64,000 bases of DNA, taken from assembly GCF_014145225.1 (NCBI RefSeq), contig NZ_JABVCQ010000002.1, positions 97,208 through 161,207 of the forward strand, in the 5' to 3' direction. The translations under genes were made by a program, and so were the position numbers. This stretch comes from Thiospirillum jenense (GTDB lineage: Bacteria; Pseudomonadota; Gammaproteobacteria; Chromatiales; Chromatiaceae). Positions within the stretch are counted from its first letter, which is position 1. The number at the start of each line of letters is the position of its first letter. This document shows positions 9,165 through 18,000 of this stretch, in pieces. The notes below the pieces were generated by a model. It did not search any database. It was not told where the DNA came from and saw nothing but the letters and a program-made list of their open reading frames with translations.

Positions 9165-9305
9165 CCCGCGCTGTTTTGTTTATTTGCCGCTGAAACATTT
9201 TGCCGTGAACATATTGACGGCGCGTGGACATGATAAACGACTTTTATACCGCTTGATTTTGAACAAATACCCGCTCATCTTATTAATTGCCACCTGATTG
9301 GCGTA
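9165..9305 (+). pseudogene. Decayed fragment of a druH-like gene
   Basis: This stretch aligns with 11850-12001 inside the intact druH-like gene on the same strand. The 23-base segment starting CCCGCGCTGTTTTG is identical, followed by matching blocks such as GTGAACATATTGACGG, GAACAAATACCCGC and a final TTGGCGTA. Several small deletions and stop codons (for example TGATAA after GGACA) break the frame. It lies between folP and the chemoreceptor gene and is truncated on both sides. It shows that a second druH copy, or the former end of the island, once stood next to folP. Confidence 0.85.
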
Positions 9306-9312
9306 ATCATTA

Positions 9313-11244
9313 TCAAATATGATAACGGTGGACGACATGTTGCAACTGACTTGATAATTCATTAAGCTGCGTCACGGCAGTCACAGCGCGTTGTGCTTTA
9401 ATGTTCGTATTATCGGCAATCTGCGTAATATGTTGTAAGTTATTATTTACATTTTCAGCCACCGTTGTTTGCTGTTTAGCCGCATTCGCAATATGTTCAT
9501 TCATGGTATGAATACCTTTCACGGTGCTGGTAATTTGATCTAATGATACCGCCACCTGTTCTGCCTGCGCTACACTAGCTTGCGCTTGTTCTTGTCCGTC
9601 ATACACTCGCGTCTCTGCCTGTTGTGCGCCAGCCTGCAATAATTCAATCATAGAACGAATCTCTTTAGTAGCATCTTGTGTGCGTGATGCTAAAGTGCGT
9701 ACCTCATCAGCGACAACGGCAAAACCGCGTCCTTGTTCACCAGCACGGGCGGCTTCAATAGCCGCATTGAGTGCCAATAAATTGGTTTGTTCGGCGATAC
9801 CACGAATAACATCAATTACACTTCCAATACGAGTGCTATGCTCAGTTAATTCGTGCATCTCATTACCTGCCAACAGCATATTGCTGGCTAAATTCTGAAT
9901 GCTTTGTACCGCTGTTTGCGTAATTTCTAAACCATGTTTTGTTTCTAAATCGGCAGCCTGTGTTGCCGCAGCAGCCTGTTCAGCATGGTGCGCTACTTCA
10001 TTGACTGTCGTTGTCATTCTTGTCATGGCCATAGCTACTTGATCAGTACTGTGCAATTGCTCAGTTGCGCCCTGCATGGTTTCCTCGGTTGTCTGCGATA
10101 AATCCGATGTTGCCGTATTCATGTATTGTGATGTCTTGGTGACATCCGTGACAAAACAGCGCAATACTATTTGCATTTGGTGCAATGCCTGTATTAATTG
10201 ACCGATTTCATCATTGCTATGGTAATGAATCTGGTAATCAAGTCGTCCTTTGGCAATATCAGAAGCTAACTGCGTGGCATCAACAATCGGTCGCACAACT
10301 AAACGCCCTATAGATACTGTTAATAACATCATCATCACCAAACCTACTGCAAGTCCAAGAACAATAATCCAGCCGATATGAATTTGGCTGTATATGGTGG
10401 TGTTAATTTCTGTTTTAGGAATAGCAGCTAATAACGTATAATTCCATGGCGCAAAAGTACGAGTTTCAATTAACCATGTGTCGGGTTTATCATTGACAAT
10501 CGTTTTAACAAGCGCCTCATCGGCATGACGACTATACATGCGGATCCGTTGTTTATCATCTAAAACGATTAATAAACCTTGAGTTAAAATACGGCTATTT
10601 TGCACGGATTGTTTGAGGATTTCCAGATCAGCTTTATAACCAACGTAGCTTACCCCAATGACACTCCCCGTGGCATCATGAATAGGTGTATAACCAGTTA
10701 AAAATGGATTACCCAAAATATCTACTTGACCAAAAAATGCGCGATCCATGCGTATGGATTGCATAGCTTTACCATTGGGATCAAGCACAGTGCCAATGGC
10801 GCGCTGACCATCATGCATGACATTAGTGGTAATACGCACAAAATCTTGCTGTTGTTTAACAAATAGTGTTGCGGTACTACCGGAAAGTTTTTTAATTTCA
10901 TCCACTAATTCAAATCGATTGGCTTGCGGTTGCCCTCCAAGCAATAAATCTGGAACTTGACGTGTTCCTATAGCAATCTCTTTACCTAAAGCGGCTGTGC
11001 CGTGAATAGCAATCTCTTTATGCAATAATGACATTGCAGTTTTAACACGCTCTGTCATAATATCATCAATGACAGATAACAAATTTTGTGTCGTTTCTAA
11101 AGTATTTGTTAATTCTGTATTTGCTCGCTGTAATACAGATGTCCTGGTAATAATTCCAATGGCAACCATCAGTGCAACAATGCCAATCACAATGGCTAAC
11201 ATGAAAAACACAAATATTTTAGCTTTTAGGCTATGCTTAAACAT
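9313..11244 (-). CDS. Methyl-accepting chemotaxis protein with periplasmic Cache-type sensor
   Basis: A 643-residue chemoreceptor that controls CheA activity through CheW. Order: N-terminal membrane helix (~10-30), periplasmic sensor of about 250 residues with Cache-like features ([51 protein letters not shown]), second helix (~292-315), HAMP, then the cytoplasmic coiled coil with the signalling tip [20 protein letters not shown] and [11 protein letters not shown]. No C-terminal pentapeptide tether is visible. It is isolated from the che cluster and sits, in reverse orientation, between the druH fragment and the intact druH. Ligand unknown. Confidence 0.93.
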   Translation of the reverse strand: MFKHSLKAKIFVFFMLAIVIGIVALMVAIGIITRTSVLQRANTELTNTLETTQNLLSVIDDIMTERVKTAMSLLHKEIAIHGTAALGKEIAIGTRQVPDLLLGGQPQANRFELVDEIKKLSGSTATLFVKQQQDFVRITTNVMHDGQRAIGTVLDPNGKAMQSIRMDRAFFGQVDILGNPFLTGYTPIHDATGSVIGVSYVGYKADLEILKQSVQNSRILTQGLLIVLDDKQRIRMYSRHADEALVKTIVNDKPDTWLIETRTFAPWNYTLLAAIPKTEINTTIYSQIHIGWIIVLGLAVGLVMMMLLTVSIGRLVVRPIVDATQLASDIAKGRLDYQIHYHSNDEIGQLIQALHQMQIVLRCFVTDVTKTSQYMNTATSDLSQTTEETMQGATEQLHSTDQVAMAMTRMTTTVNEVAHHAEQAAAATQAADLETKHGLEITQTAVQSIQNLASNMLLAGNEMHELTEHSTRIGSVIDVIRGIAEQTNLLALNAAIEAARAGEQGRGFAVVADEVRTLASRTQDATKEIRSMIELLQAGAQQAETRVYDGQEQAQASVAQAEQVAVSLDQITSTVKGIHTMNEHIANAAKQQTTVAENVNNNLQHITQIADNTNIKAQRAVTAVTQLNELSSQLQHVVHRYHI

Positions 11245-11681
11245 GTCTTCGCAATCTCATGTTTGTTAGAGTTGTTCTAACGTAAATAGTTAATAATACA
11301 ACGAAATAGTTTCAATTAACACGAAAATGAAAATCACAACATCAGACCTAAAGCAAGATCAGCAGTGGAGTGCCGCGGTTGGTATAAGCAAAGAATGCTT
11401 TTGTTGGACAATTCATAAAAGTTTATTCTTGTTAAAAATCGTTTAACCTATCAAATAATGTACTACTAAAATTTTTAGCTCGAACGTTGAATAAACTAAA
11501 AGTAATACCAGAACGTAAATTACTGAGCTATGCTGTACAGTTTGATTTATGTAAAAATCAAGTATTTGAGCTCTCAACTGCGTAACTCTTGAAGAGCATG
11601 TCACATGCTAGTCTATAGCGTGTATAGTTCAGAGTGGATATGTTACTTTAAATTGAATTAAATCATGCTGTTAAGTTGTTT
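11245..11681. other. Divergent intergenic region between chemoreceptor and druH-like gene
   Basis: 437 AT-rich bases without a credible gene. It must hold the promoter of the chemoreceptor (minus) and of the druH/druE pair (plus). Apart from the palindrome at 11595-11609 I see no clear element. Confidence 0.5.
11589..11619 (+). promoter_or_regulatory. Candidate druH promoter with a 15-base palindrome in its spacer
   Basis: TTGAAG (11589-11594) and TATAGC (11614-11619) are separated by 19 bases, and that spacer holds the perfect palindrome AGCATGT-C-ACATGCT (11595-11609). Each hexamer matches the sigma-70 consensus at four of six positions. A dyad within an overlong spacer is the arrangement used by MerR-type activators, but no such regulator is encoded nearby; a repressor site is as likely. 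It lies about 65 bases before the start codon. Confidence 0.35.
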
Positions 11682-14600
11682 ATGTCTTGGCTAACACGGT
11701 TTTTATTTGCACATATTCGCCCCGCCACCCAACCCGACGGCCGACCGCTTTACGGCTATAAAACCGCTGATCGTTTTTATGCTGAATTGCGCGATTTAGT
11801 ACGCCAGTCTATTCGAGATCACGCGCACAATCAATCATCCCCCGAATTACCCGCGCTGTTTTGTTTATTTGCTGCCGAAACATTCCGTCGTGAACATATT
11901 GACGGTGCATGGACATGGCAGACGATTTTTAATCCGCTCGATCTCGAACAAATACCCGCGCATTCTATTATTGCCGAATGGGTTGAATACGGGTTGGCGT
12001 ATTGGCGGCGTTCATTGTCAACCAATCGGCGCGGCAAATTATATTTGGTGACGCTGGCGTGTGAAGGCGGATTGCCATTGCGGTTATTAGCCCGCGAAAA
12101 TACGCATTTGACCAATTATTTCCGCACCGTACTCGATCAGTATTTTCGCGCTGGTCAGGTGAATACAGACGCCGCCGTTTCAATTGCCCAACAACACGCG
12201 CATCGTTTGCCCAAAAGTCTGCAACAGCCGCCGGTGTTGCAATTAACTGGGCAATTGATTGCGCACATCAGCGCCTTGCAACCGCACGTTGGTCAAGCGG
12301 CTGATCCAATTGCCGCATTAAATGAAAACTGCCCAAATTGGGAGCGGCAGTTGCCATTGCGTTTGGATGATAACAATGCGGCAGCGTTATTGCGGTTATT
12401 GGTGACGCGCTCGAATGAATTGGCGGCCGAACGTGAGGCGCGGTTGTATTGGCAGGGGCAATTGCTGTGCAATGGAACGCACTGGCAAATTGCTAAACAA
12501 TTGCATTTACCGGAATTGATGAGCGCCGCGCAGTTATCGAATTGGCGAGCGGATGGCGGCACTGCGACGGCGCCGCGCTATCGCCTGTTGCTGCAAAACG
12601 CACCGGTGGCGTGGTTGACCAGAATCGAAACCGCCGCGGGCGAGGCGCAGTATCGGCGCGAGTGGTTGCGGGCGGGTGGGGTGCGGTTGACCGACGCCGC
12701 CGTGACCACGCCTCATGCGTTGCTGTTGCACGATGGCACGACCGCTGCGCCGTTGCGGGTGCAGGACGCGGAGGCGTGGGGTGACGCGCCGTGGGTGTTT
12801 GTCGAACACGCGGCATCGCAGTCGTGGCGCTGGGTGACTGAAGGCTCGGCGCAGTTGCGGGCGGAGCAGGCGTGGGTTGTCGCGCCAGCCACGTTCACGG
12901 TTGACGCCAGCGCGGGCAGTTGCGCCGCCGTCGGCGAGTGCGCGGCAGTGCAGCGGTCGGTGTATCAAATTAGCGGCACGGTGGATTTGGTCACGCCGCA
13001 ACACGAGCGGTATCGCCTGCGCTGTCGGGCGGCGCAGGATGTCATTGCCACGTTTGATGTCAGCGGGGCGACGGTGCCGTTGAGTGGTCAGCCGCGCCCG
13101 CTCTACGCGGGTGTGCCACGTTTGCGGGTGAACGATGCCGACGGGCAGCCGTTGCCTGAAACTGACCAGTGGCGGCAGCAGTGGCGGGCGGTTGGGCGTG
13201 ATCAGAATTGGCGGGAATTGCACGACGCCGTGACTTACGGGCAATTGTGGGTGCGGCGGGTGGATGCGGAGCATTGCGAACGCGGGCGGCGGCAGGTGGC
13301 GGTGGTGCCGCGCTCGTTGCAACTGACAACCACGATTGGCGCAGGTCAACGGGCGGGCGTGATTCACCTCAGCGGATTGCTGGGCGCAGATGTGACCTGT
13401 TCGTCCGCAGCGGTCAAATTGCAATGCACCGGCGACGAGGCGCACCTGTTTTGCCCAGCCGTGACGGGTCAACTGCCGCCGCCGTTCACAGTGCAATTGA
13501 CGTGGGCGGGCGCTGATCCAGTTGAATTGACGCTGCCCTACCCGCAACGCGGCGCTTGTTTTCTGTGGCATGGAAACGCCGTTTCAGATCAAACACCGAT
13601 TGCACTGGAGCGGCTCGGCGCGGTGCAATTGTTAATTCAAGACGCGGCAGTGGGTGGCAGTTATTGGTTGGTGGGCGAATTGGTGGCGGACGAGCGCCAA
13701 ACTGATGACGACTGCGTTAAACGGTTCACCGAGCGGATGCCGCCGTTGCATGACGGTCAATTGGTGCTGGCGCTCTGGTCGTGGCAACCGCGCATCGCGG
13801 CACTGTTGGCGACCACCGGCGAGTTGGATGCGCATGTGACCGTGACCGTTGAAACGGGGCGGGGGGAGCGGTTGGCACGGCTGTTGGTGACGCGCTTTGA
13901 TTGCCATTTGCAACCAGATCGCTCCAGCAATCAGGTGTTTGTGCCAGTTGAACAGCGCGGCCGTTTTGGTGACGACGGCGCGACACGGCTGGATTGCCAA
14001 ATGATCCCGCTCTGGGCGCCAGCGCGTGAGCCGATTCCACTCACCCGCGCTGCTGAAAACGACTGGCACTGGACGTTACCGGCGCAACTCGAAGCGGGAC
14101 CGTGGTGGATTTTGGGAGTTGACGGCGACTGGGCGCGGTTTCGCCCGCTGCTGTGGACGGTGTTTAGCGATGCGCCGAGCGACGATGTTGATCACGCGAG
14201 CGCCCTAGCCGCGGCAATTCGGGCGGCGAATCGTGAACAACGCACGGCACAGTTGCAATCGGCACTCGCCACGCTAGGCAGTAATCCAAACCATCCTGAT
14301 TGGCAATTACTGTTAGACGCCATTCGTCTGACCCGCGACTATCCACCGCAAACGCTAGAAGTATTGCAGCAGTTAATTAGTCAGCCGCGCACCCTCGCGC
14401 TGGCGCTGTTCAAAGCGGATGATGATTTTGAAATCGTGTGGGAGTTGGCGCAGCAAATGCCGTTTTCGTGGGCATTGCTCAACAGTGCGGTTTGGCAGGA
14501 CAGCGCGACGGCACATTTCAACGCACTACGCGAGGCGTTGGCGCACGTTGACCTCGAAGCGGATGCGCAGGAAACGCTGGTTTTTGACTCGTTCCAAACA

Positions 14601-15050
14601 TTTCGCGCCCGCATCACGCAACATCGCCGCTATTGGGCGCACCTGTGCGATTGGTTACAGGAGCGGCTGTTCCCGCAGCAACCGTTAAAAGGCAGCGCGT
14701 TGCAGGTCATTCGCGGGTTGGGTGATGGCTGGCTGGAGGAACACCTCGCCGCTGAACTGCTGGCGCTGCAAGCGCGTCACGCCGCCGATGAACGCTGGGC
14801 AGAGAGCGCCGCGCTCATGTCCGCCATGCGCACAATTGATTGGTGGCGACCGACCGCAATTAAACCGGCACCGCATTACAGCGCCGTCGTGCGTTACGCG
14901 CCCCTATTCGCCGCGCATTGCAGTGTGAATGGCATTGTCACGAATGAATCGCTTGTTTATCAATTTCGCATGATGCGCGATTTTGATTGCGATTGGTTCG
15001 ACGCCGCCTATGCCATTGCATTGAGTCGGGGTTTAGCACTGCATTCTTAA
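11682..15050 (+). CDS. druH: DruH-like protein of a Druantia type III-like defence system
   Basis: About 1122 residues with no enzyme motif that I can identify. The N-terminus (WLTRFLFAHIRPATQPDGRPLYGYK) recalls the large companion proteins (STY4851/ECs_5259 type) encoded before the DUF1998 helicase in Druantia type III; this is from memory and family-level only. The protein is soluble with many Trp residues and beta-rich middle sections (residues ~280-800) and helical ends. ATG at 11682 is taken; TTG six bases upstream is possible, and no good ribosome-binding site is seen. The helicase gene follows closely. The central part (about 12.5-14.2 kb) is much richer in GC than either end. Confidence 0.65.
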   Translation: MSWLTRFLFAHIRPATQPDGRPLYGYKTADRFYAELRDLVRQSIRDHAHNQSSPELPALFCLFAAETFRREHIDGAWTWQTIFNPLDLEQIPAHSIIAEWVEYGLAYWRRSLSTNRRGKLYLVTLACEGGLPLRLLARENTHLTNYFRTVLDQYFRAGQVNTDAAVSIAQQHAHRLPKSLQQPPVLQLTGQLIAHISALQPHVGQAADPIAALNENCPNWERQLPLRLDDNNAAALLRLLVTRSNELAAEREARLYWQGQLLCNGTHWQIAKQLHLPELMSAAQLSNWRADGGTATAPRYRLLLQNAPVAWLTRIETAAGEAQYRREWLRAGGVRLTDAAVTTPHALLLHDGTTAAPLRVQDAEAWGDAPWVFVEHAASQSWRWVTEGSAQLRAEQAWVVAPATFTVDASAGSCAAVGECAAVQRSVYQISGTVDLVTPQHERYRLRCRAAQDVIATFDVSGATVPLSGQPRPLYAGVPRLRVNDADGQPLPETDQWRQQWRAVGRDQNWRELHDAVTYGQLWVRRVDAEHCERGRRQVAVVPRSLQLTTTIGAGQRAGVIHLSGLLGADVTCSSAAVKLQCTGDEAHLFCPAVTGQLPPPFTVQLTWAGADPVELTLPYPQRGACFLWHGNAVSDQTPIALERLGAVQLLIQDAAVGGSYWLVGELVADERQTDDDCVKRFTERMPPLHDGQLVLALWSWQPRIAALLATTGELDAHVTVTVETGRGERLARLLVTRFDCHLQPDRSSNQVFVPVEQRGRFGDDGATRLDCQMIPLWAPAREPIPLTRAAENDWHWTLPAQLEAGPWWILGVDGDWARFRPLLWTVFSDAPSDDVDHASALAAAIRAANREQRTAQLQSALATLGSNPNHPDWQLLLDAIRLTRDYPPQTLEVLQQLISQPRTLALALFKADDDFEIVWELAQQMPFSWALLNSAVWQDSATAHFNALREALAHVDLEADAQETLVFDSFQTFRARITQHRRYWAHLCDWLQERLFPQQPLKGSALQVIRGLGDGWLEEHLAAELLALQARHAADERWAESAALMSAMRTIDWWRPTAIKPAPHYSAVVRYAPLFAAHCSVNGIVTNESLVYQFRMMRDFDCDWFDAAYAIALSRGLALHS

Positions 15051-15086
15051 TACCTGATTTCATTGCATCACATCGAGTATTCCCCC

Positions 15087-18000
15087 ATGAATCGCACGCT
15101 GTTTTATAGCCGTTTAATTGAACAACTCGGACGGCGGGCAACTCGCGCCATGCTCGGCTTAAGTGGATTTCGCCACGACGCTTTACGCACTCATTTGCAT
15201 TCAGTATTCGATCAAGCGGCGGGATTACCAGGCGCATTTATTGCCGATCCGGTATTTGAAGCCAGTTTTGGTTGGCAACCCGCAGCGCAAACGATGCGTG
15301 AATTGCAAACCAGCGGTTTATTACACCCGCAATTAATGAAAGCACTGCGCCAGCCCTGCAAACGTGGATTAAATGACGATTACAGTTTTCCACTTGACCG
15401 CCAGCCGTATCGCCATCAATTAGAGGCGTGGCAAGCGTTATTAAAAGATCACCGCTCTGTATTGGTCACGAGCGGCACCGGTTCGGGTAAAACCGAATGT
15501 TTTTTAATTCCAATCCTCAGCGATTTAGCGAGCGAATTAACGCAACGTCAATCTGCACCATTAACTGGTGTGCGGGCGTTGTTTTTATATCCACTCAATG
15601 CGTTGATTAAAAGCCAACGCGATCGGTTAATTGCGTGGTCAGAGCCATTTAATGGCGGTATTCGTTTTTGTTTATACAACGGTGATACGCCCGATCAGGG
15701 CAAAAGTGACTGGCAATGCGAAGTGCCAGATCGGCGCACGTTGCGCAGCAATCCGCCGCCGCTGCTCGTGACCAACGCCACCATGCTCGAATATCTGCTG
15801 GTGCGCACCGAAGACCGCCCGTTAATTGAGCAGTCACGCGGGCAATTGCGCTGGATCGTGATTGACGAGGCGCACACCTACCTCGGCTCGCAAGCGGCTG
15901 AATTAACGTTGTTATTGCGGCGAGTGCGGCACACGTTCGGCTGTGACGCGGAGCAGGTGCGCGTCGTGGCGACTTCGGCGACGTTGGGCGATGACTCGGC
16001 GGCGTCAAAGCGGCAACTGGCTGAATTTCTCGCAGATATTGCGGGCGTGACGATGGATCGGGTGACGGTCATCACCGGTGCGCGGGCAGTGCCGCCGTTG
16101 CCGTCAGAATTGGTGGCGCAAAATCACGCTTGCCCGCCGCTGGAGACGGTGTGGCAACAGTCACCCGCCGAGCGTTTCACCGCGTTAGCCAGTGATCCGC
16201 GCCTGCGCTCGCTCCGCGCCACGTTGACGGAACGCCCGCGCCGCCTGACTGATTTAGTGCCGCAACTCACTGATTTTCAACGGGATATTAGCGCGGCACG
16301 GCAGACGACGTTGCACTGGCTCGATCTCTGCACTCAAGCGACGAGCGCCAGCGGCGAGCCATTTTTGCCACTGCGGGCGCACCTGTTCCAACGCACGGTG
16401 AGCGGGTTGTGGGCGTGTGCCAACGCTGCCTGCGCGGGACGTGCCAACACGGCGCTGGATCAGCCGACGTGGCCATTCGGTGCGGTGTTTTTAGAGCGCC
16501 GCACCCATTGCCCGCATTGCGAAATGCCGGTATTTGAATTGGTGCAGTGCCGCGAATGTGGCGCGGAGTATTTAATTGCTAATGAAAGCGAGTGTGACGG
16601 CCAAAGTCAATTATTAGCCAAACAACACGATCAGGATGAAGACGAGTTTCAACAGGAATTAGAACCGCTGCCAACAGATGATGAGAATGATCCCGATGTC
16701 ATCATTTTTAATGATGTGGTTGCTAATGAACCGCGTTTGCTGACCAGTGCGGAACACGCCAATTTGCACAATTGGGGATTAAATCCAACCAATGTACTTG
16801 ATCCCAGCGGACAGGATGGCGTTCCTATTCAGTTGCGGTTGCCGAATAGCGATGGTTTGCAATGCGCGGTGTGCCGCGAGTACGAACGCTTTGATCGCAA
16901 AGATCAATTGTTTCGCCCCGTGCGGATTGGTGCGCCGTTTTTATTGAGTACCGCAATTCCTACCTTATTAGAATCACTGCCGCCGCTATTCAATAAAAAT
17001 GATCAGGGGCCATTAGACGGGCGGCGTTTAATGAGTTTTACCGATAGTCGGCAAGGCACAGCGCGATTTGCGGCGAAATTGCAGCAGGAAAGTGAACGCG
17101 ATTATGTGCGCAGTTTGCTGTATCACCAACTCGCGGCGAGTGTGCCAACGGCGGCTAATTCAGCGCACCTCGCCGAATTAGAGCAGACCATTCAAGCACT
17201 GGAAATTGCCGCTCGTGTTAATCCCGTATTAAACACTGTTTTAGAACAAAAACGCCGCGAGTTGATTCAATTACAAACACCAGCGGTCGGATGTTTGAAT
17301 TGGCAAGCGGCCGAAGATGCGGTATTCAGCGCCAACGATTTCAAACACTGGTTGCTGCCATCATTAACAGAATTGACATTTGGTAAATTGACTGATCGGC
17401 AATTAGTAAAACTCTGTTTACTGCGCGAGTTTTATTTACGGCCGCGGCGGCAATTCTCATTAGAAGGCTTGGGATTGGTGCGCCTGCATTATCCAAAACT
17501 CGATCAGGCGTCATTGCCAGCGGTAATGAAACAACGCCATGTTAAGCTAGATGAATGGCGGGCGTTATTGCAAATCACCATTGATAATGTATTGCGCGGC
17601 AGCAATTCACCCGTTGCCGTTGCGCCCGATGTATTGCGTTGGTTTGGGTATGCCAGTCGCCCGAGTTTTTTATTGCCACCTGAACAGCCGGTAAAGAATC
17701 GTCACACCGAACGTGCTTGGTTTTCTGCGTATTCACTATTTGCTAAACGCAGTCGTCTTATTCGCTATCTCAGCCAAGTGTTTCAATTGAGTCTTGATGA
17801 CGCTCAACACCGCGCTTTCATTGAGGAAATCCTGCGGGCGATTTGGGATGGATTGCGCCCGCTTTTGACGCAAACCGAGAGCGGGTTTCGTCTTGAGTTG
17901 GAACAGCAAGCCGAATTAACCGAAGTGCGCGAGGCGTGGTTTTGTCCGGTGACGCGCCGTCTGCTGCCGCTCGTGGTGCGCAACGTCACGCCGTATTTGC

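Noticed and set aside
9313..11244. Chemoreceptor as part of the defence module
   Set aside because: It is an ordinary receptor on the opposite strand with complete signalling domain; its position between two druH sequences is noted, but no functional link is supported.
12534..13571. Long minus-strand open frame (345 residues) opposite druH
   Set aside because: Arg/Pro/His-rich composition typical of the antisense of GC-rich coding sequence; the plus-strand gene covers it fully.
13632..14069. Minus-strand open frame of 145 residues opposite druH
   Set aside because: Shadow frame with low-complexity basic composition and no ribosome-binding site.
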